A DNA stretch of 24,425 nucleotides from a virus, in IMG/VR virus record IMGVR_UViG_3300025151_003787, positions 1 to 24,425 of that record. One strand, written 5' to 3'. The position numbers and the translations under genes were made by a program. Below the pieces are notes generated by a model that was not told the origin of the DNA, ran no database searches, and worked only from the letters and a program-made list of their open reading frames with translations. This document shows, piece after piece, positions 9,901-16,625 of this stretch. The first letter of the stretch is position 1. Each line of letters begins with the position of its first letter.

Positions 9901-12814
9901 CACATTAGATGATTCTATTAGAACTAAAAATGAACTAGCTGAAAAATTAATTGATGCAGTTGGTTCAATAAACAATAACCCAGAATTAGCAAAAAAATAT
10001 TTTGGAAATTATTTTACTAAAAAAGGCACATTTAGACAGTCTGTTATGAAAGATATTGATACGCATTTTCCAGCAATATCAGATATATTAGTAAAGTTCC
10101 AACAAGACCCTCAATACTTAAATGATTATAAAAAAGGATTAATAAGTTTACAAAATGATTTATTGCCTATAGTAAAACAAACACTAGCTAAACATCACGA
10201 AGACCTTAGTAAAATAAAATTAAGTTATTACAAAAGAAAAGACCCAGAAGGTATTAGAAAAACTTCATTGTTTGGAAAACAAATATCTGGAATAGAAGAA
10301 ACACAACGATTAAAAGATGCTAATTTAACTAATGTTAATTTAAGAAATGGTATACCTACAAAAGAATTAGAAAATTATTTGTTTAGTAATGCAGATAAAA
10401 CACGAATAGAAAAATTCTTTGGTCAAAAACAAGGACAGGGATTTGCTGGTAAATTTGGAGCATTACTTGAAACTGCTGGAACTGTAGGAGATATTATTAG
10501 ATTAATGAAAGTAGGTTATGACTTAGGTGCTCCGTTAATTCAAGGTTTACCATTGTTAGTTACAAATCCTGCAGGTTGGGGTAAAGCGTCATGGTATCAC
10601 TATAGAACATTTGCTCAAAGCAAAGAAGCAGTAGCTGGTTATTTTGCTAAAAACTCTCATGTAATAGATGAAATGATAGAGTCTGGTGTAGAAATATCAG
10701 GTGAAGGATTAGATTATTATAGTGCATTTAAAGATGGAACATTGTTTAATCAAGTATTAGAAGGTACAGATAAGCAAATAGCAAAAATACCAATATTAGG
10801 AAGAATAGTAGATAAAAATGCAGGTTTATCTGGCATTACCAGTAGATTTAATGATGCTTTTGATGTTTTTGGAGATATAGCAAGAATAGAAATGTATCAA
10901 GCATTAAAAAATGTAGCTATTAAAAAAAGCATAGGTGGTGGTGTTATAAGACGTACAACAACTGAAAGTGCTGTACCTGATGGCACAGATTTAGGCATGA
11001 TGCAATTAGCTGATACTGTAAACAAAATGACAGGTGTTTTTAATTCAAGAGCTAGAGGAGCTAATAGGTCTACTATGGCTTTTGATAGGTCATGGGCATT
11101 CTTTTCTCCTAGATATACAAGAGCAAGTACAGCATTAATAGCTGATGCTTTAATAGGTGGAGGTAGTAATGTTACTGGTTATGCTGCAAGGCAAACTTTA
11201 TTTAGAATGCTTAATGCAGGTATGATAGCTTATGTAGGTCAGGTACAGTTACGAAGAATGATGGAAGAAGAAGCAGGTGTGCCTGAAGAACAAAGAACAA
11301 AAGCTTATTTAGACCCTAGACCTGTAGCTGAAGGTGGAGATGGTGGTAAATTTATGAAAATAAGAATAGGAAGTGAAGGCAGAGAAAGCTATGTGGGTAT
11401 AGGTGGTTTTTGGACTGGTTTCTTAAAACTTGCTTCTAATATAGCACTTGACCCAGCTTTTAGAGGAGATAAATCAGATTCTCCATTATTTATGACAGAT
11501 GAAGTAGGTAAAGGCACTACAGCTAGTTTACTTAGTAATCCTATAATTCAGTGGCTTAGAGGTAGGCAACCTCCTACTTCTGGTTTAATGTGGGATTTAA
11601 GTTTAGGTCATGACTTCATAGGTAATCCTTTAGAAACTAAAACAGATTGGGGTAAACATTTAGGTAAACAAGCTGTTCCGTTTTGGGTAGAACATGGATT
11701 TATGACTGGAGACGAAAATAAATGGGATAGACCAGCAGGTATGTTTGCTGAATTAAGTGGTTTTCAAGCAAATGAAGTTTCAGACTGGCAGAACTTACAA
11801 GACTTAAAAGATGAGTTAGCTATGAAACATCATGGAGTTATGTGGGATGATTTACCTATATTACAGCAAGAAGAAATTAAAATGGCTACAGTTGGAAGCT
11901 CTGATGATATTCAAGTTATAGAAGATAAAATATATGATGAAAGAAAACAATATCCATTAGGAGACAAAGCTCAAAAAGTTATGCCTGAGTGGTTTAGGAT
12001 TATAGATGATATACAAGCAGACTTTGACGAAAAAGCTGTAGAAATAGATTCTGCTTTAGATAATAACGAAATAGATGTGGCTATGTATGTAAAGCATATG
12101 AATGCTATAAGCAGAGAAAAAAGGTTATCACAACAACAACTTAAACAAGAAGAAAGATTTAAACCTTTATATAAAAACTTTGAATATCAAACTATAGACC
12201 AAAAAACAGGTGTTGCTGATTACTTTTTTAATGAATATATGAATTTAATATCAGATAGTGCTCAGTTTTCTTTATTGCCTCAAAATTTACAAGATATAGG
12301 TCTTATGGATTCTGACATGATAGATTGGGATGCAAAAGCACAAGCTATAGCTAATTTTGAAGATAGAGTTGGACCACAAGTAATGGAATATATAAATAAA
12401 CGAATGAATACTAAACCAAGAGTAGGTGATGTTCCACACCCTGTATACGAAGAATACTTAAGAGGTAGAGAAAAGTATCTAAATGATTACTATCAAAGGG
12501 TAGAACAAGAAGCTTTAGCTTTAAGAGGTGATGAAGCAATAGAACAATGGAATAGTTACAAAAAATCATCATATCCTGTTAGAGAAGAAATAGAAAGAGG
12601 CAGCCCTCTTATTAAACAGATTTTGCGTGATATTAATAAAGCTAGACAACTACTTAGAAAAAATAACCCAGACTTAGATGCTTTTCTATATAGATTTAAT
12701 GTAGGTGGAACTACTACCCTACTACATAGTTATAATAAGTCAGACTATAGAAAAGGTGAACTAGCTCAACCGTTTCCTATGGAAAGATACACTCCCGGCT
12801 TTACAACAGATTAA
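6959..12814 (+). CDS. giant 1951-aa virion protein, possible DNA-ejection protein
   Basis: The largest gene, nearly a quarter of the window. It starts on the stop codon of the coiled-coil gene (TAATG), with AGGTGG at 6949-6954. The N-terminus (residues 1-60) is basic and Gln-rich. A segment near 190-215 reads GEVVSDPTNLVFFGAG and then Ala/Gly-rich, amphipathic or membrane-active in character. Residues about 620-1140 are long charged helices, likely coiled coil. Residues about 1175-1215 are hydrophobic (LIQGLPLLVTNPAGWG). Residues about 1360-1530 are aromatic and Gly-rich, similar in feel to the modules of large polyvalent phage proteins. No lytic transglycosylase (present at the N-terminus of T7 gp16), polymerase or protease motif was found. 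Size, helix content and pairing with the coiled-coil gene point to an internal virion protein ejected into the host. This is inference, not recognition of a family. Confidence 0.6.
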   Translation: MVSPFRNPFDNEPTERSSRWSFFKTKQQQIKDRRDAQRRQALANQQAVFQRQNFTPTPIQDINVDNLFEGAQSEALIAQANANNPNPALREESKGWFSTLMQKWDDKTVEFAGSSLNPFNAVINLYNPSAARQIELKKMRYKKEYIASGLTDKEAGRKAQRAAWRETDISQVKIAGKTIDPIKFMGEVVSDPTNLVFFGAGTALKAAVKGGAAIGRKQLKLTGAKFADTGKTKTGNIKDMVLEDELITNPGFYWQKQAASELDKTFFQGGTFAQQTAARKTFRKYLYEPEKLTEKNLRDIYNDTTISNALSRYKAGEISTESYARKMTYEKFEELYKAPIVKTNKQFLSNPKSDYQYLALQGTADSADYITDLKAMGYALANTKSKLMAPLRFGWKYIDPAPFQVNSKLGRALLIHGARENDNKVLVANAVRKQKEQWKKLSLGDDIDLNNLPEEGAFEALINPKYDFAANGKNKEALDYWGTFLEEAFDDTGKLAPHIRATKAQEEGLRKILDGWGEHATHLVENGVYSPQQMGLAVKTAKDGSLYYEQDLLQSGRRYVGHIVESMGDRELRNPVVNFTRASGERPRKYASDFTNALDDEIAELTRDQAREMGIKYLNNPISVYDIKSGEIMDRINDVAFINRMKILGDKRFQTSDSYLAVKKKIADVEDTFNSIVKTIEETSFNPKATGKKTFLAAGVNEFGTELKTILQNVDADIAPEIEGVTKKMLEVLDGPMNQRARQLENVENELATVITKMDEEGAIISELRRTLNKGLPALPPIDLEKSTRSRIKTVLGGASHKIMEGKGEFDVNTLLNIRNQKILEDVVGSAKIDANYPIRGKDIGTPISARKIVLPKNIDELRQLRKDLKNVQQKMVMRNYSKAVIANVNETERTVFRLIKEHNATSKLKVNRKELDPIKDVLNKLDELQLDNPLVVQKINNQDLFKNLNDLVRGYTNLKSRRIADKFKQQLIRESKIVVNTLDDSIRTKNELAEKLIDAVGSINNNPELAKKYFGNYFTKKGTFRQSVMKDIDTHFPAISDILVKFQQDPQYLNDYKKGLISLQNDLLPIVKQTLAKHHEDLSKIKLSYYKRKDPEGIRKTSLFGKQISGIEETQRLKDANLTNVNLRNGIPTKELENYLFSNADKTRIEKFFGQKQGQGFAGKFGALLETAGTVGDIIRLMKVGYDLGAPLIQGLPLLVTNPAGWGKASWYHYRTFAQSKEAVAGYFAKNSHVIDEMIESGVEISGEGLDYYSAFKDGTLFNQVLEGTDKQIAKIPILGRIVDKNAGLSGITSRFNDAFDVFGDIARIEMYQALKNVAIKKSIGGGVIRRTTTESAVPDGTDLGMMQLADTVNKMTGVFNSRARGANRSTMAFDRSWAFFSPRYTRASTALIADALIGGGSNVTGYAARQTLFRMLNAGMIAYVGQVQLRRMMEEEAGVPEEQRTKAYLDPRPVAEGGDGGKFMKIRIGSEGRESYVGIGGFWTGFLKLASNIALDPAFRGDKSDSPLFMTDEVGKGTTASLLSNPIIQWLRGRQPPTSGLMWDLSLGHDFIGNPLETKTDWGKHLGKQAVPFWVEHGFMTGDENKWDRPAGMFAELSGFQANEVSDWQNLQDLKDELAMKHHGVMWDDLPILQQEEIKMATVGSSDDIQVIEDKIYDERKQYPLGDKAQKVMPEWFRIIDDIQADFDEKAVEIDSALDNNEIDVAMYVKHMNAISREKRLSQQQLKQEERFKPLYKNFEYQTIDQKTGVADYFFNEYMNLISDSAQFSLLPQNLQDIGLMDSDMIDWDAKAQAIANFEDRVGPQVMEYINKRMNTKPRVGDVPHPVYEEYLRGREKYLNDYYQRVEQEALALRGDEAIEQWNSYKKSSYPVREEIERGSPLIKQILRDINKARQLLRKNNPDLDAFLYRFNVGGTTTLLHSYNKSDYRKGELAQPFPMERYTPGFTTD

Positions 12815-12868
12815 ATATAGAGTTAAACTATAGACAATATTAATTAAGTAAGTGAAAGGCTACGGCTA

Positions 12869-13642
12869 ATGACTACCGAAGATAGTGCTAAGGCACAAGA
12901 GCAGAATACTAATGAGGAAGCTAAGGCTATAGAACAAGTTAGTGATGATGTAAAAAATGCTGTTGAGGAAGCAGTTAATAGTCCAGAGACAGAGGAAGCA
13001 CCTTTGACTCGTGCAGATTTAGATGCGTGGGCTGCAGAACGGAAAGCTGTGTTTGACCAAGCTCAAGGTAGAGCTCAGAACATAACACAGGAAAAAATAA
13101 AAGAAGTTCAAGATGCAGCAAGGCAAGAAATTAATTCTGCAGTACAGGACTTAGAGGATATGCTTGATGATGATGCTAAGGAAATGTTTAGGCAAAAAAG
13201 AGCTCAAAGAGAAGCTCAAGAGCAACAAGCAGAAATGCAAGAAGCTATAAAGTTTTATAAAGAAGCTAAAAATAATGCTAATAATATATCCCAAACAACA
13301 TTGTCAAAAGAAGAACTGGGTTCTTTAGAAGATGGCATAAATGCTGTTGCTAAGAATTTAGGGGTATCTATTACTGCTAGGGATAATAGTGTGTGGAATG
13401 GTTGGACTACAGATATGAATTATAATGATTCTTTAGCTCTGGCTACTAAAAACATTAGTGCTATGGCTAAATCTGGTTCTACTACTCAAACACCTAAACC
13501 TAAAGGTAACGTACCACCTTCTACTCAAGGAGCTCCCACTACAGCCAAAAAGTTGTATAACAATCAAGCAGAACTAGCGAGAGCTTTTTCATCAGGTGAA
13601 ATTGATTTACAACAATTCAAAGAATTAAAAAATAAACTTTAA
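12869..13642 (+). CDS. capsid scaffolding protein candidate
   Basis: A 257-aa, strongly acidic, helical protein immediately upstream of the major capsid gene, the usual place for the scaffold that guides shell assembly and is then removed. The N-terminal half is Glu/Gln/Ala-rich and likely coiled coil (residues about 10-135, including DLEDMLDDDAKEMFRQKRAQ). A Pro/Thr/Ser-rich linker (about 200-225) leads to a short basic-amphipathic C-terminal helix ending KELKNKL. A small basic C-terminal helix is the part of P22- and T7-type scaffolds that contacts the coat protein. AAAGG at 12855-12859 lies 9 bases before the ATG. It is preceded by a 54-base gap, one of only two real gaps in the window, where a separate promoter could sit. 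Confidence 0.75.
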   Translation: MTTEDSAKAQEQNTNEEAKAIEQVSDDVKNAVEEAVNSPETEEAPLTRADLDAWAAERKAVFDQAQGRAQNITQEKIKEVQDAARQEINSAVQDLEDMLDDDAKEMFRQKRAQREAQEQQAEMQEAIKFYKEAKNNANNISQTTLSKEELGSLEDGINAVAKNLGVSITARDNSVWNGWTTDMNYNDSLALATKNISAMAKSGSTTQTPKPKGNVPPSTQGAPTTAKKLYNNQAELARAFSSGEIDLQQFKELKNKL

Positions 13643-13654
13643 AAAGGATAAATA

Positions 13655-14560
13655 ATGGCTACAGGATTGACGCTATCAGACTCATCAAGTCTGGAGGACA
13701 TGAGTGCCATAATGATAGCTAACGCTATCGCTAATATTGAACCTGCTGGACCAACAAACCAGTTAGTAACTCGTTATGATATTCCTAAAGGGGTAAAACA
13801 AATTAATGTTCCTCTATGGGGTAGAAACGATGCTGCTGCTTTGACAGAAGGTGTAGATATTTCTGTTCCACAACAACTTGGTGTAACTGTAAGAAACCTA
13901 ACTGCTACAGAACATGGTTTACTTACTTTTGTATCAGACAAGCTTGTGAGACAGAATAACGAATCAGTTATGGCTCATGTCGGAGAAGTTCAAGGAAACG
14001 CTGTTGGAAGATTGCTAGAAAGCGATTTAATAACATTGTTTGACGGATTCTCAGTTTCAGCACCGGGTGCAGGAAACGCTGGTACTTTTTACCACGTTGC
14101 AGGTGCTGTTTCATACTTAAAAACAGATAATAACTCATCTTTCGGACCAGCTCCGGGCACACCTAATGGTGTATTCCACCCAGAGCAAATCAGAAGATTT
14201 GTACAAGAATCTACATCTATTCAAGGTGGTGGTTCAACTGGTATGGCTGCACAGCCTATTCCAGAAGGATACTCTGCCGAAGTACTTAGAAACTACTACA
14301 GAGGTAATGAACAGATATTTAACGTACCTATTTATGAATCTGGTGTAATTTCTAGGGATGGCTCTGGAGATTCAAAAGGTGCTATTTTCGCAAGAGAAGC
14401 ACTAGCACTAGCTATGGAAACTGAAATCAGTGCTGAAGAAGAAAGAGACATTTCATTAAGAGGAACTGAAGTTGTAACCACAGGTAACTGGGGTGAACTT
14501 GAGATTGTTGATACTTGGGGTGTTGAATTCTATTCTGCAACTGACGCAGCTTTCAGTTAA
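13655..14560 (+). CDS. major capsid protein candidate (HK97-like)
   Basis: A 301-aa protein right after the scaffold, with a strong ribosome binding site (AAAGGA at 13643-13648, 6 bases before ATG). It has features expected of an HK97-fold coat. The N-terminal arm is polar and helical (MATGLTLSDSSSLEDMSAIM). An extended strand (VKQINVPLWGR) leads to an E-loop-like region with TEGVDISVPQQLGVTVRNLT, then a spine-helix-like stretch (VMAHVGEVQGNAVGRLLESD). A Gly/Pro-rich P-domain follows, and the C-terminal part returns to strands (EVVTTGNWGELEIVDTWGVE). There is no protease or delta domain; its role fits a shell built with a separate scaffold. The gene uses more C-ending codons (TTC, AAC, TAC) than its neighbours, as expected for the most abundant virion protein. 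I infer the family from order, length and strand pattern. Confidence 0.8.
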   Translation: MATGLTLSDSSSLEDMSAIMIANAIANIEPAGPTNQLVTRYDIPKGVKQINVPLWGRNDAAALTEGVDISVPQQLGVTVRNLTATEHGLLTFVSDKLVRQNNESVMAHVGEVQGNAVGRLLESDLITLFDGFSVSAPGAGNAGTFYHVAGAVSYLKTDNNSSFGPAPGTPNGVFHPEQIRRFVQESTSIQGGGSTGMAAQPIPEGYSAEVLRNYYRGNEQIFNVPIYESGVISRDGSGDSKGAIFAREALALAMETEISAEEERDISLRGTEVVTTGNWGELEIVDTWGVEFYSATDAAFS

Positions 14561-14567
14561 GGAATAA

Positions 14568-14951
14568 ATGACTTCTGAAGCAGATATATTTGAATATCAA
14601 AGTAAAAGACCGGTAACTACAAGGACTGGTTTTGGTGGATTAGATTTATCTGCTGAAGAAGGGCAATTCACAGTTATTTATGATGGCTGGGATGGAACTC
14701 CATTTAGAGTTAGAAACATAGAAGTTGAAAGATACTTAAGTAAGACTAAAAATCAAACTACAGTAGATAAAGACGGAAAGTTTAAAATTATAGGTGAATC
14801 TATACCAGCATTCGTTAAGAATAAAGAAGAAGCTAAAGTTGTCTCTGGTGATACGAAAGGATTTATAACCCCTAGTAACGCCAACGCATATCGCAAGAAA
14901 GGTAGGCGTGGAGGCAAGAGAGCAAGGAGAAGAAATGTTGTTAGAAACTAA
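14568..14951 (+). CDS. small head protein with strongly basic C-terminus
   Basis: A 127-aa protein eight bases after the capsid gene, with AAGGAA at 14559-14564 partly inside the capsid stop codon. The body is beta-rich (FTVIYDGWDGTPFRVRNIEVERYL). The last ~20 residues are almost all Arg, Lys and Gly (KKGRRGGKRARRR), as in nucleic-acid-binding tails. The bases encoding this tail also carry the AAGGAG ribosome binding site (14924-14929) of the next gene, and the two genes overlap by 17 bases. I do not recognise the family. Position after the capsid gene suggests a head completion, decoration or DNA-contacting protein. Confidence 0.7.
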   Translation: MTSEADIFEYQSKRPVTTRTGFGGLDLSAEEGQFTVIYDGWDGTPFRVRNIEVERYLSKTKNQTTVDKDGKFKIIGESIPAFVKNKEEAKVVSGDTKGFITPSNANAYRKKGRRGGKRARRRNVVRN

Positions 14952-15294
14952 AACGATTGAATCAATTTGGAACGATACAGTTAATACTATAAAGATAAGT
15001 GATGCTAAACAAACCTATCAGGATTATTTAGATAAACATAATTTAGAAACATTACCTGTTCCAGAGTGGAGCAATCAGGTTGATATGGCATATTTTTGGT
15101 TGCAATCTAGCGTCAACGGACAGCTTGTCTGGGAAAAAACTAAGGCAAGGGCTACTTGGGATAGTGTTGTCAGGTTAATTGAGAAAGGTGCTCTCTTTGC
15201 TCCCCCTGAGGTAGAAGCAGAAGATAGAAGCACTCTCAAAGATGAGCAGCTCCCTGAATTAGAAGCAACTGATGCTTCTTCAAAAAAAAAATGA
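14935..15294 (+). CDS. small head/neck protein of unknown function ending at an A10 run
   Basis: A 119-aa acidic protein beginning MLLETKTIESIW. A longer reading from an ATG at 14908 exists, but AAGGAG at 14924-14929, five bases before the ATG at 14935, decides the start. The body is helical with several Trp residues (EWSNQ, FWLQSS, LVWEKTKARATWDSV). This resembles small head-tail joining proteins in size and place, though I cannot name a family. The C-terminus is acidic and disordered (about residues 90-116), then Ser-Ser-Lys-Lys-Lys. The final codons lie in a run of ten A's (15282-15291) that forms an A-AAA-AAA slippery heptamer. The stop TGA overlaps the ATG of a 33-codon ORF in the -1 frame. 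Confidence 0.7.
   Translation: MLLETKTIESIWNDTVNTIKISDAKQTYQDYLDKHNLETLPVPEWSNQVDMAYFWLQSSVNGQLVWEKTKARATWDSVVRLIEKGALFAPPEVEAEDRSTLKDEQLPELEATDASSKKK
15282..15294 (+). promoter_or_regulatory. A10 slippery run with ATGA stop/start overlap
   Basis: Ten consecutive A's, read as tcA AAA AAA AAA TGA in the upstream gene, followed by the overlapping ATG of the next small ORF (ATGA). The heptamer A-AAA-AAA is a classical -1 slippery sequence, and the downstream ORF lies in exactly the -1 frame. The overlap also allows simple stop-and-restart coupling. Which of the two operates, if either, cannot be told from sequence. Confidence 0.5.
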
Positions 15295-15392
15295 TTAAAT
15301 GTGGATTTAAATTTAGAAACAATAGAGTGTGTCAGAGAGAATACCAAACTATGGGTAGGTTTCTCACACACCGTAAAAAACATGGAGTATAA
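15291..15392 (+). CDS. 33-aa zinc-finger-like microprotein
   Basis: A short ORF filling the gap between two head genes. It starts at MIKCGFKF and ends at HGV before a TAA. From the second Cys, residues fit the right half of a classical C2H2 finger exactly: C14-x3-Y18-x5-F24-x2-H27-x3-H31, with the family's aromatic and hydrophobic core positions filled. The first Cys is at residue 4, so the Cys pair is spaced C-x9-C instead of the usual C-x2-4-C. The protein is very basic. It starts inside the stop codon of the upstream gene (ATGA) and can also be reached by a -1 slip on the A10 run, giving a C-terminal extension of the upstream protein. A GGAG at 15384-15387 within its end serves the next gene. 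The intact finger pattern and neat packing argue for a real gene. A DNA- or RNA-binding role is inferred. Confidence 0.6.
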   Translation: MIKCGFKFRNNRVCQREYQTMGRFLTHRKKHGV

Positions 15393-15397
15393 ATACT

Positions 15398-15742
15398 ATG
15401 ACAGCAGGTACTAGACAATACGAAAGTGTTAATTCTACTACTACTACTATGTCGGGTAATGCAGACATGACTATCACTGCAGCTAGTGACAAGTTACAAA
15501 TTGTTGACCCCGGAGGTAGTGCTAGGAACTTAGACCTTATTTTTGTTGATGCTTCTGAGACTGGTGTAACAACTGGTTTCGCTGAAGTGTACATACAGAA
15601 TGAGGCTGATGCAGATGAAGCACTTACTATTAGAGATGGAAACAACTCTGATAATGCTATTGGTGTTCTTGACCAGAACGCTGGTGGATGGTTCAAATTT
15701 GTTGCAGGACAATGGGTGTCTTCAACATCTGGACTTAACTAA
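15398..15742 (+). CDS. beta-rich head decoration-like protein
   Basis: A 114-aa protein starting at ATG 15398, 10 bases after GGAG (15384-15387). It is Thr/Ser/Asp/Gly-rich with alternating strands and no long helix: TITAASDKLQIVDPGGSARN, DLIFVDASETGVTTGFAEVYI, then a C-terminal WFKFVAGQWVSS. The pattern (a metal- or Gly-rich turn, then paired strands ending in a Trp-x-W hairpin) resembles small capsid-surface or tail-spike head domains of marine phages. I cannot place it in a named family. No membrane segment is present. It is followed by the largest intergenic gap in the window, so it may end a transcription or translation block. Confidence 0.65.
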   Translation: MTAGTRQYESVNSTTTTMSGNADMTITAASDKLQIVDPGGSARNLDLIFVDASETGVTTGFAEVYIQNEADADEALTIRDGNNSDNAIGVLDQNAGGWFKFVAGQWVSSTSGLN

Positions 15743-15754
15743 AAATTGAATAAT

Positions 15755-15844
15755 ATTATTGGTGGGTGGTTTGTTAAAGTTACAAAAGTTCTAACTCCCC
15801 AAATTTAGACCTCTCAGTTTACAGCTCTGCTGCCCACCGGTAAT
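15755..15844 (+). ncRNA. candidate structured RNA: long-range 16-bp stem in the intergenic gap
   Basis: The 123-base gap 15743-15865 carries two complementary arms. Bases 15755-15770 (ATTATTGGTGGG then TGGT) pair with 15829-15844 (GCTG then CCCACCGGTAAT) in one unbroken 16-bp helix. Five of the pairs are G-U, which would be mismatches in DNA but are fine in RNA. The enclosed 58 bases can form a smaller GTTA/TAAC hairpin (15773-15776 with 15792-15795). No U-run follows, so it is not a standard terminator. The AGGAGA ribosome binding site of the next gene begins about 10 bases after the helix. A translation control element, a processing site or an attenuator are all possible. I do not recognise a known RNA class. 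Confidence 0.45.
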
Positions 15845-15865
15845 TAATATATATAGGAGAACAAT

Positions 15866-16165
15866 ATGTCATCAGGACACGAAAAATTAGCTGTTGATGC
15901 TACTGTAAGAACATTACAGTCTGTTCCAGCTGCATCTAATTATGCAGCAGGTAAATGTGAAACAGCTTCAATTAGATTTAGAACAGACGGCACAGACCCA
16001 GCAACTGCTACAGGTGTGCTAATTAAAGCAGATGAAAACTTTAGAATTTACGGTAATGATGTTTTAAATCAAATTAAATTTGTTGAAGCTACAAGCACAG
16101 ATGCTGTTATTAATGTATCTTATGGTATTGATAATAGTGGAAAACACGGCGTAGAAGTCGGTTAG
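15866..16165 (+). CDS. small virion decoration-like protein
   Basis: A 99-aa protein with AGGAGA at 15855-15860 ahead of its ATG. The sequence reads as a single small beta sandwich: HEKLAVDATVRTLQSVPAA, CETASIRFRTDGTDPATATG, ENFRIYGNDVLNQIKFVEATSTDAVINVSYGI. The order of a short apolar strand, an RFR-x-DGTDP turn, then IKF-x-x-A/T-x-S-x-DAVINVSY is one I associate with small structural proteins common in marine phage genomes. They sit between head and tail genes and are thought to decorate the capsid or support fibres. The name is therefore by resemblance and position. It is separated by one base from the next gene. Confidence 0.65.
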   Translation: MSSGHEKLAVDATVRTLQSVPAASNYAAGKCETASIRFRTDGTDPATATGVLIKADENFRIYGNDVLNQIKFVEATSTDAVINVSYGIDNSGKHGVEVG

Positions 16166-16166
16166 T

Positions 16167-16625
16167 ATGTCAAACAAATCTAGCGACAAAAATATATTTA
16201 AATCAAAACAGGAAGTAACTTGGGTTGATACAGTCATTGAAAAAGATGGTGTAAAGAAACAAGTTTTTATTCCTGACACTCATGATGCTTATGGAGATAA
16301 AAAATCTGTAAAACAAATTACTGAGGATTTTGTAGGTAAACACAGTGATAATCAGACTGCTGTTAAAGCAGGAGAAGATGCTCAAAGGCAATTAGAAGAA
16401 ACTGATTTTAATTCTGTTATTAAAAAAATAAGAGAAGATAAATGGAAGTCTCAAAATAAAATGATGGACATGATGGTTCATACTGATAAAACAACTGGAG
16501 AAACTACAGGAGCAACTATTACTTTTATGACTACAAATAGTGATGGACTAAGCTACCCTAGAAATGTACACTTAGACCAAACCGAAATACAAAAGGTAAT
16601 AGAAAGAACAAATGGAGGTAGCTAG
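16167..16625 (+). CDS. hypothetical charged protein between head and neck genes
   Basis: A 152-aa polar protein rich in Lys, Asp, Thr and Gln, without transmembrane segments or recognisable motifs. It begins MSNKSSDKNIFKSKQEVTW and has a middle segment with alternating charges (residues about 45-95, likely helical) and a Met-rich short stretch (KMMDMMVH near 100). It starts one base after the previous stop with only a weak ribosome binding site, so translation may depend on coupling. Its stop codon overlaps the GTG start of the next gene (TAGTG), and its last codons hold that gene's GGAGGT. It could be a head-tail joining or assembly factor, but nothing visible fixes the function. Confidence 0.65.
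   Translation: MSNKSSDKNIFKSKQEVTWVDTVIEKDGVKKQVFIPDTHDAYGDKKSVKQITEDFVGKHSDNQTAVKAGEDAQRQLEETDFNSVIKKIREDKWKSQNKMMDMMVHTDKTTGETTGATITFMTTNSDGLSYPRNVHLDQTEIQKVIERTNGGS

Noticed and set aside
12815-12868. Possible promoter or hairpin (TATAG...CTATA) upstream of the scaffold gene
   Set aside because: The stem is five AT-rich pairs and no convincing -35/-10 pair at normal spacing is visible. A promoter here is plausible from position only.
14908-14934. Upstream start for the small head protein, giving 128 aa
   Set aside because: The extra nine residues are encoded within the basic tail region of the previous gene, and the good AAGGAG site is positioned for the ATG at 14935.
15434-15450. CTA-triplet run as a microsatellite
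   Set aside because: It encodes a short Thr stretch of a kind repeated in other head and tail proteins here and is explained by protein composition.
15075-15696. Minus-strand ORFs of 102 and 110 codons across the small head genes
   Set aside because: They lie opposite well-supported + strand genes with ribosome binding sites, and their translations are Ser/Ile/Leu-rich shadows without motifs.
15743-15865. tRNA gene in the intergenic gap (a GTTCTAACTC stretch looks like a T-loop)
   Set aside because: No 7-bp acceptor stem, D-arm or anticodon stem can be placed around that stretch. The long outer helix does not have tRNA geometry.
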